DNA of 64,000 nt from Citrobacter sp. FP75 (GCF_018342065.1 NZ_JAFDOE010000005.1:248001-312000); one strand, 5' to 3'; positions 29,408-40,540 are shown, counted from the first letter of the stretch. Made by a program: numbers and translations. The notes: a model not told the origin generated them from the sequence alone.

Positions 29408-30997
29408 TTAGTGTTCGCGTGTTTTACGGAACGTAACGTCAGGATAACGTTCCTGGGTGAGGTTCAGGTTAACCATGGTGGGCGCGATATAGGTCAGGTT
29501 ATCGCCGCCATCCAGCGCCAGCTGAATTTCGTTTTTACGCTTAAACTCTTCGAATTTCTTCACGTCTGAGCATTCTACCCAGCGCGCAGTCGCCACGTTG
29601 ACCGACTCGTAGATCGCTTCAACGTTGTATTCGCTCTTCAGGCGTGACACGACGACGTCAAACTGCAGCACACCGACGGCACCGACGATCAGGTCATTGT
29701 TGGCAATCGGACGGAAGACCTGCACCGCCCCTTCTTCAGAAAGCTGCACCAGCCCTTTCAGCAGTTGTTTTTGCTTCAGCGGATCTTTCAGGCGAATACG
29801 ACGGAACAGTTCCGGCGCGAAGTTCGGAATACCGGTGAACTTCATCATTTCGCCTTGAGTAAAGGTGTCGCCGATCTGAATGGTGCCGTGGTTGTGCAGA
29901 CCGAGGATATCGCCCGGATACGCTTCTTCCACGTGAGAACGGTCGCCAGCCATAAAGGTCAGCGCATCGGAAATCACCACGTCTTTACCAATACGCACCT
30001 GGCGCATTTTCATGCCCTTCTCGTACTTGCCGGAAACCACGCGCATGAACGCCACGCGGTCGCGGTGTTTCGGGTCCATATTGGCCTGAATTTTAAACAC
30101 AAAACCGGTGAACTTCTCTTCTGCTGCTTCGACCACGCGGGTATCGGTTTTGCGCGGCATTGGCGCAGGCGCCCACTCCACCAGACCGTCCAGCATATGG
30201 TCAACGCCGAAGTTACCCAGCGCGGTCCCGAAGAAGACCGGGGTGATTTCACCCGCGAGGAACAGCTCCTGGTCGAACTCGTTAGAGGCCCCCTGCACCA
30301 GTTCCAGTTCGTCACGCAGTTGCTGCGCCAGGTCTTCACCAACGGCGGCATCAAGCTCCGGGTTATTCAGACCTTTAACAATACGAACGTCCTGGATAGT
30401 GTGGCCTTTACCGGTCTGGTACAGGTAAGTTTCGTCTTTATACAGGTGGTAAACGCCTTTGAACAACTTACCGCAGCCAATCGGCCAGGTAATCGGCGCG
30501 CAGCCGATTTTCAGTTCGTTTTCGACTTCATCCAGCAGCTCCATCGGGTCGCGGATATCACGGTCGAGTTTGTTCATAAACGTCAGGATCGGCGTATCGC
30601 GCAGACGCGTAACTTCCATCAACTTGCGGGTACGGTCTTCGACACCTTTCGCGGCGTCGATGACCATCAGGCAGCAGTCGACCGCCGTCAGCGTACGGTA
30701 AGTATCTTCAGAGAAGTCTTCGTGCCCCGGGGTATCCAGCAGATTGACCAGGCAATCATGATACGGAAATTGCATTACGGACGTGGTAATGGAGATACCA
30801 CGCTGCTTTTCCATCTCCATCCAGTCTGATTTCGCGTGCTGGTTAGAGCCACGGCCTTTTACCGTACCCGCGGTCTGGATAGCCTGTCCGAATAACAGCA
30901 CCTTTTCGGTGATAGTCGTTTTACCGGCATCCGGGTGAGAAATAATGGCAAAAGTGCGGCGTTTGGCCACCTCTTGCAAAAAAGGAGACAACGTCAT
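29408..30997 (-). CDS. prfC: Peptide chain release factor 3 (RF3)
   Basis: The start at 30997 ([16 protein letters not shown]) gives 529 residues. This translational GTPase has G1 HPDAGKTT, G2 RGISIT, G3 DTPGHED and G4 NKLD. It recycles RF1/RF2 from the ribosome after termination. The gene stands alone, with osmY downstream and yjjG upstream. Confidence 0.97.
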   Translation of the reverse strand: MTLSPFLQEVAKRRTFAIISHPDAGKTTITEKVLLFGQAIQTAGTVKGRGSNQHAKSDWMEMEKQRGISITTSVMQFPYHDCLVNLLDTPGHEDFSEDTYRTLTAVDCCLMVIDAAKGVEDRTRKLMEVTRLRDTPILTFMNKLDRDIRDPMELLDEVENELKIGCAPITWPIGCGKLFKGVYHLYKDETYLYQTGKGHTIQDVRIVKGLNNPELDAAVGEDLAQQLRDELELVQGASNEFDQELFLAGEITPVFFGTALGNFGVDHMLDGLVEWAPAPMPRKTDTRVVEAAEEKFTGFVFKIQANMDPKHRDRVAFMRVVSGKYEKGMKMRQVRIGKDVVISDALTFMAGDRSHVEEAYPGDILGLHNHGTIQIGDTFTQGEMMKFTGIPNFAPELFRRIRLKDPLKQKQLLKGLVQLSEEGAVQVFRPIANNDLIVGAVGVLQFDVVVSRLKSEYNVEAIYESVNVATARWVECSDVKKFEEFKRKNEIQLALDGGDNLTYIAPTMVNLNLTQERYPDVTFRKTREH

Positions 30998-31089
30998 AGT
31001 CAAATCTTCTTAGGTAAGCACGGCGTCAGGCCGGGCATGTTGAATACGAAAAATTGCGGCTATTTTACCCATCAACGGGGGGGAGGCAA

Positions 31090-31767
31090 TCAGTGTTTAC
31101 ACAGCAGTTGCTCCAGTTCGCTTAATGAAGCCACGGTCCAGGTCGGCTGAATGCCCGCCGGTTGCGCGCGTTGGTGCGCATTTAGCCAGCAGGTTGATAA
31201 CCCGGAATTGATGCCACCCAGAATATCGGACTCCGCCGTGTCACCGACCATCAGCACGCGGGAGCGGTCAGGGTTGCCCGCCTGCTCCAGCGCATAATCA
31301 AAAATGCGCGGGTCGGGTTTTGCCACGCCAACCTCTTCAGAAATAACCATCAGGTCGAAGTGATCGCGCAGCCCGGTGCGCTCAAGACGGATTTGCTGCA
31401 ATGCGGTAAAGCCGTTGGTAATAATGCCGATTTTCGTTTTACCACGTATCGTATTCAGCAGCGACACAGCCCCCGGTAACGGAGAGCAAATTTCTGCCAT
31501 CGCATTAATAAAAGCATCATTGAGAGAACCCGGCGGCACGTTCAGACGCTCAGCCCAGCTCAGGAAACGGGCATGCTGCAGTTGCAATGAGGTAATTGCA
31601 CCGTTTTGATAATCCACCCACAGCGGTTTATTCACGGCCTGGTAGTCCTGAAAATCCTCAGCGGTAAAGGTAATGCTGTAGTCGAGAAACATCCGCTGTA
31701 GGCCGGTAAACGCGTCAAATGTGAACAGCGTTTCATCGGCATCAAAGAAAATCCAGTCCCACTTCAT
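31090..31767 (-). CDS. yjjG: Pyrimidine 5'-nucleotidase YjjG (HAD family)
   Basis: The start at 31767 gives 225 residues. HAD motifs are FFDADETLF (nucleophile Asp), IITNG, and [20 protein letters not shown] carries the conserved Lys. E. coli YjjG is a house-cleaning nucleotidase acting on dUMP, dTMP and modified pyrimidine monophosphates. It lies 17 bp downstream of rimI. Confidence 0.95.
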   Translation of the reverse strand: MKWDWIFFDADETLFTFDAFTGLQRMFLDYSITFTAEDFQDYQAVNKPLWVDYQNGAITSLQLQHARFLSWAERLNVPPGSLNDAFINAMAEICSPLPGAVSLLNTIRGKTKIGIITNGFTALQQIRLERTGLRDHFDLMVISEEVGVAKPDPRIFDYALEQAGNPDRSRVLMVGDTAESDILGGINSGLSTCWLNAHQRAQPAGIQPTWTVASLSELEQLLCKH

Positions 31768-31784
31768 CATCATTACACCTTGTC

Positions 31785-32231
31785 TTACATACTGATTGGC
31801 AATGCCATAATAATGGCGTCTTCATGACCGTCGGCTGTCGGGTAGTAATTGCGGCGGATCGTCGCCTCGTTAAAGCCCAGGCTTTCATACAGCGCAATCG
31901 CCGCAGCGTTCGAGGCACGCACTTCTAACCACAGCGTCAGAATGCTACGCTTTTCCAGCTCGTCGATCAGGTACTCCAGTAGCTCACGCCCTAAACCCCG
32001 CCGCTGAAAATCAGGATCGACGGCGATGTTAAACAGCGTTGCCTCATCCAGCACGACCTGCGTGATCGCAAAGGCAGCCATCGTTCCGTCAACGGTTAAC
32101 TGATAGTTGAGATAGCGATCGCCCTGGTTGCTGGCAAAGGTTTTCTCGCTCCATGGAAAGGCATGGGCACGTTTTTCAATCTGAAATGCTGCGGGTAAAT
32201 CAGTCGGACTGAGGGAAGAAATCGTGTTCAT
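31785..32231 (-). CDS. rimI: Ribosomal protein S18-alanine N-acetyltransferase RimI
   Basis: The start at 32231 ([16 protein letters not shown]) gives 148 residues, the usual RimI length; a longer frame upstream lies over holD and is rejected. GNAT motif A reads [14 protein letters not shown]. It acetylates the N-terminal Ala of ribosomal protein S18. It overlaps holD by 32 bp. Confidence 0.95.
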   Translation of the reverse strand: MNTISSLSPTDLPAAFQIEKRAHAFPWSEKTFASNQGDRYLNYQLTVDGTMAAFAITQVVLDEATLFNIAVDPDFQRRGLGRELLEYLIDELEKRSILTLWLEVRASNAAAIALYESLGFNEATIRRNYYPTADGHEDAIIMALPISM

Positions 32232-32613
32232 ATGCGCAGATTTGTTGCCATAACGCGGCGCGTGCCGCTGGGTTTTCCCGTAATTCATTAAACGCAGGAG
32301 TGGCGACCTGAGCGCCATCCAGTTGCAGAGGCACTTCGGTTCCCAGCCGCCAGCTATTACAGCGACTGCCTTGTGGCAGCATGGCGACACGGTCAGGGGT
32401 CAGTTGTAAAACCTGATCCGCACTGACGGTCAATGCGCGTAAAATATCGTCCATCAACGGTTCGGTTAACGCGGGTAACTCTGCAGCAACCATCACCAAA
32501 CGGACATGCGCAGGAATTGAAATCGCGATCTCGCCCTGCAGTACGCCAGGACGACGCAGCGACCACTGCGTAATGCCCAGTTGCTGTAACTGCCAGTCTC
32601 GTCGGGATGTCAT
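32200..32613 (-). CDS. holD: DNA polymerase III psi subunit HolD
   Basis: A 137-residue psi subunit with the conserved N-terminal chi/clamp-loader-binding segment MTSRRDWQLQQLGITQW and the late motif [12 protein letters not shown]. Psi bridges the chi subunit and the clamp loader and connects to SSB. It is first in holD-rimI-yjjG. Confidence 0.95.
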   Translation of the reverse strand: MTSRRDWQLQQLGITQWSLRRPGVLQGEIAISIPAHVRLVMVAAELPALTEPLMDDILRALTVSADQVLQLTPDRVAMLPQGSRCNSWRLGTEVPLQLDGAQVATPAFNELRENPAARAALWQQICAYEHDFFPQSD

Positions 32614-32768
32614 AGCGAAACACTCCTGTCTATCAGGGGCGCAAATATAGCAAATCTGTCGAATCTACGCCAACAAACAACGATACACGTCATCCCGCAT
32701 GCCGCCTTGATTCAGCTTGACTGATTTTGTGTATATAATCGCAACCTGTATAAATTGAGGAGCATTCC

Positions 32769-33800
32769 ATGTCTGCTTTTACCCCGGCAAGTGAAGTCTT
32801 GCTGCGTCACAGTGATGATTTCGAACAAAGCCGTATTCTGTTTGCCGGTGATTTGCAGGATGACCTGCCTGCCCATTTCGAAAGTGCCGCCAGCCGCGCA
32901 CATACCCAACAACTCCACCACTGGCAGGTGTTAAACCGCCAGATGGGTGACAACGTACGCTTTAGCCTCGTTGCAAAAGCCGAAGATGTCGCGGACAGCG
33001 ATACACTGGTCTACTACTGGCCGAAGAATAAACCGGAAGCCCAGTTCCAGCTGATGAACATTCTGTCGCTGCTACCGGTCGGCACCGATATTTTTGTCGT
33101 TGGCGAGAACCGCAGCGGCGTACGCAGCGCGGAACAGATGCTGGCCGAATATGCACCGCTGAATAAAATCGACAGCGCGCGCCGCTGTGGTCTCTACCAC
33201 GGTCGCCTGGAAAAACAGCCGGTCTTTGATGCAGAAAAATACTGGGACGAATACAGCGTCGACAATCTGACCATCAAAACGCTGCCGGGTGTGTTCAGCC
33301 GTGACGGTCTGGATGTCGGCAGCCAGCTGCTGCTCTCAACCCTGACGCCGCACACCAAAGGTAAAGTGCTGGATGTCGGCTGCGGCGCTGGTGTTCTTTC
33401 CGTGGCATTAGCCAGCCATTCACCGAAAGTGCGCCTGACCCTATGCGATGTCAGCGCATCGGCGGTTGAAGCCAGCCGGGCGACGCTTGCGGCAAACGGT
33501 ATTGAAGGTGACGTCTTCGCCAGCAACGTCTTTTCTGACGTGACCGGGCGCTTTGACATGATCATCTCTAACCCGCCGTTCCATGACGGGATGCAAACCA
33601 GCCTCGATGCAGCACAAACGCTGATCCGCGGCGCGGTGCGCCATCTGAACAGCGGCGGTGAACTGCGTATTGTGGCCAATGCCTTCCTGCCATATCCGAA
33701 AGTGCTGGATGAAATGTTTGGCTTCCATGAAGTCATCGCCCAGACAGGTCGTTTTAAGGTGTACCGCACAGTGTTGACCCGCCAGGCGAAGAAAGCCTGA
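32769..33800 (+). CDS. rsmC: 16S rRNA m2G1207 methyltransferase RsmC
   Basis: A 343-residue tandem methyltransferase fold. The C-terminal catalytic half has SAM motif [11 protein letters not shown] and the substrate motif SNPPFHDG. The N-terminal half is degenerate. It methylates G1207 of 16S rRNA in the 30S subunit. It is divergent from holD and ends at a good terminator. Confidence 0.97.
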   Translation: MSAFTPASEVLLRHSDDFEQSRILFAGDLQDDLPAHFESAASRAHTQQLHHWQVLNRQMGDNVRFSLVAKAEDVADSDTLVYYWPKNKPEAQFQLMNILSLLPVGTDIFVVGENRSGVRSAEQMLAEYAPLNKIDSARRCGLYHGRLEKQPVFDAEKYWDEYSVDNLTIKTLPGVFSRDGLDVGSQLLLSTLTPHTKGKVLDVGCGAGVLSVALASHSPKVRLTLCDVSASAVEASRATLAANGIEGDVFASNVFSDVTGRFDMIISNPPFHDGMQTSLDAAQTLIRGAVRHLNSGGELRIVANAFLPYPKVLDEMFGFHEVIAQTGRFKVYRTVLTRQAKKA

Positions 33801-33812
33801 CGGGAATTAATC

Positions 33813-33836
33813 ACGGCCATGCACATGGCCGTTTTT
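33813..33836 (+). terminator. Terminator of rsmC
   Basis: ACGGCCATG/CATGGCCGT with a two-base loop is followed by TTTTTG, 13 bp after the rsmC stop codon. Confidence 0.9.
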
Positions 33837-33868
33837 GCACCAATCGACCCAGACTGCGCAATTAACTA

Positions 33869-33896
33869 TTGACGAAAAACTGAAAACCACTAGAAT
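33869..33896 (+). promoter_or_regulatory. Promoter of the leuQPV tRNA operon
   Basis: A -35 TTGACG and -10 TAGAAT are separated by 16 bp and followed by a GC-rich discriminator GCGCCTCCG, the pattern of stringently controlled stable-RNA promoters. It lies about 40 bp before the first tRNA. Confidence 0.85.
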
Positions 33897-33937
33897 GCGC
33901 CTCCGTGGTAACGATACTTTTTGAGTGTCGATGGTAT

Positions 33938-34024
33938 GCGAAGGTGGCGGAATTGGTAGACGCGCTAGCTTCAGGTGTTAGTGTCCTTACGGACGTGGGG
34001 GTTCAAGTCCCCCCCCTCGCACCA
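33938..34024 (+). tRNA. leuQ: tRNA-Leu (CAG), copy 1
   Basis: An 87-base class II tRNA with encoded CCA. The acceptor GCGAAGG pairs with CCTCGC plus ACCA. The anticodon loop CTTCAGGTG has anticodon CAG, reading CUG. The variable arm TGTCC-TTAC-GGACG and T-loop TTCAAGT look canonical. It is the first of three tandem copies. Confidence 0.97.
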
Positions 34025-34053
34025 TAATCCACGTTTGATATTGCTCGCACTGG

Positions 34054-34139
34054 GCGAAGGTGGCGGAATTGGTAGACGCGCTAGCTTCAGGTGTTAGTGT
34101 CCTTAGGATGTGGGGGTTCGAGTCCCCCCCCTCGCACCA
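34054..34139 (+). tRNA. leuP: tRNA-Leu (CAG), copy 2
   Basis: 86 bases, the same as copy 1 except in the variable arm, which reads TGTCC-TTA-GGATG (one base shorter), and in the T-loop, TTCGAGT. The encoded CCA is present. It lies 29 bp after copy 1. Confidence 0.97.
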
Positions 34140-34172
34140 ACGAGGCAATATCAAGAAAAGTAAGATAACTGT

Positions 34173-34258
34173 GCGAAGGTGGCGGAATTGGTAGACGCGC
34201 TAGCTTCAGGTGTTAGTGTCCTTAGGATGTGGGGGTTCGAGTCCCCCCCCTCGCACCA
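34173..34258 (+). tRNA. leuV: tRNA-Leu (CAG), copy 3
   Basis: 86 bases, identical to copy 2 including the shortened variable arm and TTCGAGT T-loop. It lies 33 bp after copy 2 and is the last of the cluster. Confidence 0.97.
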
Positions 34259-34297
34259 ATTATCTTATTTTCCTCTCGATTCTCTTTCCTGTTTTGC

Positions 34298-34534
34298 TCA
34301 TCCCTGATTCCAGTTCATCATCATCAATACCACACCACCGATCAGTGCTGCACATGAAGGCAGTAAAACAAAATGCCGTAAACGCTTGTGGTACAGCATG
34401 AGTGAAGTTAACAGTAATCCTAATACAATCATCGCCTTCCATGCGTAAACTGACAGGTCAGCAAAAGCCAGACCCGCAATGAATATCCCCGGCAGCAGCA
34501 CACCCCATCCACTACCCAGCGCACGTTGCAACAT
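34298..34534 (-). CDS. Small hydrophobic membrane protein (78 aa)
   Basis: The ATG at 34534 (MLQRALGSGWGVLLPG) is preceded by AGGTGAA at a good distance and gives 78 residues with three hydrophobic stretches (about 10-28, 32-47, 56-73). A longer frame up to 34732 has a poorly protein-like N-terminus. It resembles the short membrane protein found here in Salmonella (DUF1435-like, from memory). The function is unknown. It converges on the tRNA cluster and is divergent from the diguanylate cyclase gene. Confidence 0.65.
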   Translation of the reverse strand: MLQRALGSGWGVLLPGIFIAGLAFADLSVYAWKAMIVLGLLLTSLMLYHKRLRHFVLLPSCAALIGGVVLMMMNWNQG

Positions 34535-34791
34535 GGTTTCACCTACAATATCGATAATGATAACCAATATCATATGATATATTTTCTCATTTGTCAGCCG
34601 AGAAAGGCTATCAATTATATGAGTTTTACTTAACGATTGGTGACATGAATAATTGAAGGTGCTAAATTGCTCGGCGGTTAGCTTATCAACAAAAACAACA
34701 ATAATGACCTGGGGGGGAATAACTTTTCGCACGTTATTTTTCCTTTACAAACACACCTTCGCATATTGCAGATAAATAACAATTTTTACCT

Positions 34792-35856
34792 ATGACAGTA
34801 CAATCCTGGCGAACTCTGCGCACAAAGAAATATCAACTCTCCTTACGCTTGTTTCTGCTGCTTAACGCAGTATCCGCGGTGTTTACCCTTTTTTTCCCGC
34901 TTTTTGCCGTCAAAGTCTTATCCCCCCCGGCGATACTGATCTTTGTCGCCAGCACGCTACTGCTGATGTGGCACGGAAAATACACGGATAAAAAGATTCA
35001 TCTCCCTTTTATTTCAACCATTTTTGGCGTGCTATGGGCGGCGCATATCGTCCAGAAATATACCTTACTGGGGCATAGCGATTATTCTTTTCTATTAATA
35101 GCGCTGCTCAGCGTACTGTTTATTGGATCAATTGCTTTTGCCAATAATATCATCGCCTTTACCCTCCATTCACTCCCCTCAGTTGCCGTGTGCTTGTGGC
35201 TGAATGGCAGCGAACATGGGCTGCGCGTGATCTATTTTATGGCACTGCCGATGGCGGGGATCGCCATTCAGCATGTGATACAAAAACGCTACGACGGTTT
35301 TGCTCAGCAACTGATGTACAAACTTTTGGAAGAGAGAGAAACGCTGAACGGCCTCAGTATGCTCGACCCGCTAACCGGTCTGTATAACCGCCGGGGACTG
35401 CAACACCGACTTGATACGCTGCTGGCCCTGAGCAACGCGAAGCATTACGTGCTGCTACTGGATATTGACCATTTCAAAGCCTATAACGACCATTATGGGC
35501 ACATGATGGGAGATCAGGCGCTGATTCGCGTCTCCGCCGCCATTCGAGACTCCGTGCGCTCACGGGATGTTGTGGCACGCTTTGGCGGTGAGGAGTTTAT
35601 GGTTTTACTGACGGCAGTCGATCCGCAACAAGCGCAGACAGCTGCCGAACGTATTCGCCAGAAAGTCTACGATCTTAAAATTCCCCACATGTTTAATGAA
35701 AACGTAGCAACCAACGTGACTGTCAGTATCGGCATTGCGCCGCTGGTGGATCAGGATATTGATGCCGCAATCAGTAAAGCGGATAAAGCCCTTTACGAAG
35801 CCAAAAAACAGGGGCGCAATAACACGCTGGTCAGCGATGATTTGCGGATAGTCTAA
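34792..35856 (+). CDS. Membrane-bound diguanylate cyclase (GGDEF)
   Basis: A 354-residue protein. Residues 17-165 hold about six hydrophobic helices with short loops, a MASE-like sensor. A coiled linker leads to a GGDEF domain (about 190-350) with metal ligand D224 in LLLDIDHFK, an active-site GGEEF (265-269) and the product-inhibition RxxD (R256-D259) five residues upstream. It should make cyclic di-GMP and be feedback inhibited. E. coli K-12 lacks it at this site, as I recall; Salmonella carries a similar gene beside fhuF. The ribosome-binding site is weak. Confidence 0.9.
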   Translation: MTVQSWRTLRTKKYQLSLRLFLLLNAVSAVFTLFFPLFAVKVLSPPAILIFVASTLLLMWHGKYTDKKIHLPFISTIFGVLWAAHIVQKYTLLGHSDYSFLLIALLSVLFIGSIAFANNIIAFTLHSLPSVAVCLWLNGSEHGLRVIYFMALPMAGIAIQHVIQKRYDGFAQQLMYKLLEERETLNGLSMLDPLTGLYNRRGLQHRLDTLLALSNAKHYVLLLDIDHFKAYNDHYGHMMGDQALIRVSAAIRDSVRSRDVVARFGGEEFMVLLTAVDPQQAQTAAERIRQKVYDLKIPHMFNENVATNVTVSIGIAPLVDQDIDAAISKADKALYEAKKQGRNNTLVSDDLRIV

Positions 35857-35929
35857 CCCAGCCTACGTTATCTGTGCGCTTTCGCCCGACACCACGACAA
35901 AGATCTTGCCATCGCTAGCCACCGGCTAT

Positions 35930-35957
35930 AGGATTAGAAATCATTATCATTTAGATT
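35930..35957. promoter_or_regulatory. Fur-like box upstream of fhuF
   Basis: AGAAATCATTATCATTTAGAT contains overlapping NATWAT-type hexamers and a perfect AATCATTATC half of the Fur consensus. It is 18 bp before the fhuF start, where Fur represses fhuF in E. coli. Confidence 0.7.
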
Positions 35958-35974
35958 AACATCCTTATATAGCC

Positions 35975-36763
35975 ATGGCTTATCGTTCCGCACCGATCGT
36001 TGAAGATGTCATCTGGCGCAGCCACCTCCCCCCGGAGATGCCTTCGCTGGCCGATTCAGTGCGCGCAACCATCGCCCAAACTCGTGAGCACCTGCTGGAT
36101 TTTATTCGTCTTGATGAGACGCCCCCACAAGGCGCCATGACGTTGCATGAATGGACCCAATCCACAACGCTGAGCTCGCTCCTGGCAGTCTATTCCGATC
36201 ATATTTATCGCAACCAGCCCGCGTTACCCCGTGAAAACAAACCGCTGATTTCACTCTGGGCGCAATGGTATATCGGCCTGATGATGCCCCCGCTGATGGT
36301 GGCGCTGCTGACACAAAAAAACGCCATGGACGTTGCGCCAGAGCATATGCACGTCGAGTTTCATGAAACGGGCCGGGCAGCATGCTTCTGGATAGACGTT
36401 CATCAGGATATGCAGACCACCGCCCGCTCTCCCCAACAGCGGATGGAAACGCTGATTCTTTCTGCGCTGACGCCAGTCGTCCAGGCCCTGGAGGCGACGG
36501 GAGAGATCAACGGTAAGCTTATCTGGAGCAACACCGGATACTTAATTCACTGGTATTTGACAGAGATGAAGCCGCTACTGGGTGATGAACTGCTGGCGAC
36601 ACTGCGCCAGTCCTGCTTCTTTGAGAAACAACTCTCCTGCGGCGAGGATAATCCATTATGGCGCACCGTGGTTCCGCGTGATGGGCTATTAGTTCGCAGA
36701 ACCTGCTGCCAACGCTACCGTCTGCCCGATGTCCAGCAATGTGGCGACTGCACGCTGAAATAA
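35975..36763 (+). CDS. fhuF: Ferric siderophore reductase FhuF
   Basis: A 262-residue protein with the C-terminal 2Fe-2S motif CC-x10-C-x2-C: C244, C245, C256 and C259. It reduces iron in cytoplasmic hydroxamate siderophores such as ferrioxamine B. A Fur-like box precedes the gene. It is the same length as E. coli FhuF. Confidence 0.96.
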   Translation: MAYRSAPIVEDVIWRSHLPPEMPSLADSVRATIAQTREHLLDFIRLDETPPQGAMTLHEWTQSTTLSSLLAVYSDHIYRNQPALPRENKPLISLWAQWYIGLMMPPLMVALLTQKNAMDVAPEHMHVEFHETGRAACFWIDVHQDMQTTARSPQQRMETLILSALTPVVQALEATGEINGKLIWSNTGYLIHWYLTEMKPLLGDELLATLRQSCFFEKQLSCGEDNPLWRTVVPRDGLLVRRTCCQRYRLPDVQQCGDCTLK

Positions 36764-36918
36764 GCGCGCAGCCTCTTCTTCTCTGCCCGCCTTAAACGTC
36801 CTGCTGATGTTGCTATGTTGTAACAATAAAATATTTACAGCCACGCTTCCCCTGTGACAAATTACGTCATGCGGTTTTCTGCTGTACAGGACTGCTTGTA
36901 CGCTATCGGGAGAGAAGA

Positions 36919-37377
36919 ATGAGTTTGCAATCAGTACGGCAATTTCTGGCGGAGCATGCCCCGGATATTGAAATCATCGAACTGGATCAGAGCACGGCAA
37001 CCGTCGATCTGGCAGCGAAAGCCCATAACGTTGAGCCAGGTCAGATCGCTAAAACGCTTTCTCTAAAGGTGAAAAATGACATTATCCTGGTTGTCGCCAA
37101 AGGCGACGCGCGTCTGGATAATAAGAAGTTAAAAAATACATTTGGCGCGAAAGCACGCATGCTGAATAGTGATGAAGTTGTCAACGCAACGGGTCATCCC
37201 GTTGGCGGCGTCTGTCCTTTTGGGCTGGAAACACCACTCTCGGTATACTGCGATATCTCTCTGAAGCACTACGCTGAAGTACTTCCCGCTGCAGGGGCTA
37301 CGCACAGTGCGGTCCGTATCACGCCAGACAGAATGGCGGAACTGACTTCCGCCACCTGGGTTGATGTGTGTCAGTGA
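36919..37377 (+). CDS. YbaK/YeaK-family aminoacyl-tRNA deacylase
   Basis: A 152-residue single-domain protein of the YbaK/ProX trans-editing family. Visible family features are KTLSLKVKND, VVAKGDARLDNKKLK (conserved Lys) and HPVGGVCPFGL. Such enzymes hydrolyse mischarged aminoacyl-tRNA (Ser/Ala/Cys-tRNA). It is closer in feel to YeaK than to YbaK; the tRNA specificity cannot be told. A good Shine-Dalgarno (GGGAGAGAAG) precedes the ATG. E. coli K-12 has no gene here between fhuF and bglJ. Confidence 0.85.
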   Translation: MSLQSVRQFLAEHAPDIEIIELDQSTATVDLAAKAHNVEPGQIAKTLSLKVKNDIILVVAKGDARLDNKKLKNTFGAKARMLNSDEVVNATGHPVGGVCPFGLETPLSVYCDISLKHYAEVLPAAGATHSAVRITPDRMAELTSATWVDVCQ

Positions 37378-37435
37378 TAAATTCTCACCCTGTGCCGGGA
37401 AGTAAACCCGGCACACACCACGCAAGTAATGCCCG

Positions 37436-38113
37436 TTATGAAACCGCATGGAGAAAAGGCGCAGATTCCCCGGCACGCAGATACAGCAGAATGTCAGCAG
37501 CATCCAGCAATCCCGCATCGGAGTTCACGCCCAGTTTAGACATCACATTAAATTTATGTGCCCGAATGGTTTTAATGTTCCGTTCAAGCTGAATGGCAAT
37601 CTGTGGCATCGAGTATCCATTCGACATAAAACGCAATATTTCGCGCTCTGTGGGGCTCAACATACGATTTTGGTTAATAAACCAGAGGTTTTTTGTACTT
37701 TCTGTTCCCCGACTGGCGCAATTCAAAGCAGCCAGTAACCCTTCCTGTAAAACATCTAATGACGATGCTTTGCTGATAACACCATCCAGTGGCAACGGAG
37801 AAAGAGAGCTAATTAAACGAACTTCAGCATCATCATCAGCAATAACCACACGCCGGATACGCGGGTAATTAACAGCAAGGTCGGTCAGGTAAACCAGTCC
37901 TGCTCGACGGTCCGCTCTTAATGCAGAAAGTGAAAAAATAACCGCAGAAAAAGACGTTTTTAACATCTCCTGGTTAAAGGCAGCTGGGTTAGAAAACTGA
38001 TAAAGTTTGTATGGGCTATGTGGCATGGTATTAAATAAACTCTTAATACCGACACCACTCATCGCACATTTTTCTACCAGTGCGACATTTCTTTTGTTAC
38101 TTCCGCTTTCCAT
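37436..38113 (-). CDS. bglJ: LuxR-family regulator BglJ
   Basis: The start at 38113 ([16 protein letters not shown]) gives 225 residues, the length of E. coli BglJ. A degenerate receiver-like domain is followed by a LuxR helix-turn-helix (about 150-210, [20 protein letters not shown]). In E. coli BglJ heterodimerises with RcsB to relieve H-NS silencing of bgl and activate leuO and others. The gene overlaps yjjQ by 40 bp. Confidence 0.92.
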   Translation of the reverse strand: MESGSNKRNVALVEKCAMSGVGIKSLFNTMPHSPYKLYQFSNPAAFNQEMLKTSFSAVIFSLSALRADRRAGLVYLTDLAVNYPRIRRVVIADDDAEVRLISSLSPLPLDGVISKASSLDVLQEGLLAALNCASRGTESTKNLWFINQNRMLSPTEREILRFMSNGYSMPQIAIQLERNIKTIRAHKFNVMSKLGVNSDAGLLDAADILLYLRAGESAPFLHAVS

Positions 38114-38799
38114 TCCGTGGTTTCTCCATAAACTGAAGGTAAATTCAGTTCTCGTGCTCCTTGAGAACTGTTTATCCATGCATACATTTCTGCGTTGCTA
38201 TGGACAGACAAGCGACGCATCGCGCTATTTTTCTGAGCGCTGATTGTTTTATTACTTTTCTTCAGTAACATCGCAATCTGGTTAATCCCCCAGCCTTTTC
38301 CCAATAGCCGTAACACTTTTCTTTCAGAAAGCGTGAGAACAATTGACCGTGCGCTATGATCCAGTATTTCAGGTACTATTGGCGGAGAGAGCAGCGTCTT
38401 GCTGATTCTCTCCGCGCGAGTATTCCCCGCGTGAATGACATTCACTAAGCTTTCAATCGATTCCGCATCAGATAACAGCGAACTGACTGGACACATCAGC
38501 AATTCAACCGCCAGAGGGTAAAATAGCCGTGAAACGAGAAAAACCCAGTGGATATCACGGTATTGAGACAGTAAAGAATAATACTGTTCGCAGATTGCAC
38601 GCGGGTTATTACAGTCCCCGGTTAAATCGGCGATCACCAGATCAGAGCAGCGCAACTGCAGCAAAGTAAGTTCTTCTACGGAGCGGCAGTAGGTCAGTTC
38701 ATAGTCAGAAAACTGCCCTTTCATCACCCCTTTAAGCCCAGTTTGTATGATTGGTAATTTACTAATGATAATTGCGTTCTTGCAGCGTCCTGGCAACAT
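38074..38799 (-). CDS. yjjQ: LuxR-family regulator YjjQ
   Basis: The start at 38799 ([16 protein letters not shown]) gives 241 residues, the E. coli length. A pseudo-receiver N-terminal half is followed by a LuxR DNA-binding domain ([20 protein letters not shown]...[13 protein letters not shown]). In E. coli YjjQ represses motility and capsule genes, and the yjjQ-bglJ operon is itself silenced by H-NS. The AT-rich 472 bp region upstream fits that. Confidence 0.92.
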   Translation of the reverse strand: MLPGRCKNAIIISKLPIIQTGLKGVMKGQFSDYELTYCRSVEELTLLQLRCSDLVIADLTGDCNNPRAICEQYYSLLSQYRDIHWVFLVSRLFYPLAVELLMCPVSSLLSDAESIESLVNVIHAGNTRAERISKTLLSPPIVPEILDHSARSIVLTLSERKVLRLLGKGWGINQIAMLLKKSNKTISAQKNSAMRRLSVHSNAEMYAWINSSQGARELNLPSVYGETTEWKAEVTKEMSHW

Positions 38800-39271
38800 A
38801 ACCCCTCCAAATTCACTTGTCCGTAATCGCACTTATCCAAGTTTTTCGGATTAATTAAATAAGACTAATTAAAAGAAAAATGCCGAACAATAGACGAGGT
38901 GAATTGTTTATCCTTGGTTTTATTTAAATAAAACAAAGCTACGATACTATAATCCACATAGTACCAAACTATTAAACCATTATTGCACAATCGCGCATAA
39001 ATACATCATCTGTACAATTAAAAGAACTACATTAGATCATTAGTATTGCTTACATAATTGTCGCCTATGCGAATAACACCACTTTGAGGTAGGCGCGACT
39101 CACATTACAACGCATTGATAAGACAGTGAGGTTGTTCAAATGCATAAACCATACGAGCTGCGTCTTTTTTCAACATAAAGATTGATCTTTGCCAGAGCCA
39201 ACGGGATCATGCTTCATGATAAAAAGAAGGCAGTTGTCATTCAGAGAGTATCTTTTCAGTCAGAGCGAGCC
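38800..39271. other. AT-rich divergent region yjjQ/yjjP
   Basis: A 472 bp gap without a supported gene. It is strikingly AT-rich against its surroundings and contains the palindrome TTTTATTTAAATAAAA (about 38918-38933). It also contains a CGCCTA...TAGGCG inverted repeat at about 39062-39095. It is the expected H-NS-bound control region for yjjQ-bglJ and also holds the yjjP promoter. Confidence 0.6.
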
Positions 39272-40512
<1,241 letters not shown>

Positions 40513-40521
40513 CACACCACT

Positions 40522-40540
40522 GAGGGGGAATCTCCCCCTC
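40522..40540 (+). terminator. Hairpin after yjjB
   Basis: GAGGGGGAATCTCCCCCTC, 9 bp after yjjB, is followed by TTCTGCTGCTCTCCTTCTTCTC. The stem is strong but the T-tract is weak. Confidence 0.5.

Noticed and set aside
29765-30829. A 354-codon open frame antisense to prfC
   Set aside because: Complement of a highly conserved GTPase gene; no domain, no start signals.
33938-35974. Genomic island boundary at the tRNA-Leu cluster
   Set aside because: No integrase, no repeated tRNA 3' end downstream and no mobile-element gene are visible, so insertion cannot be claimed.
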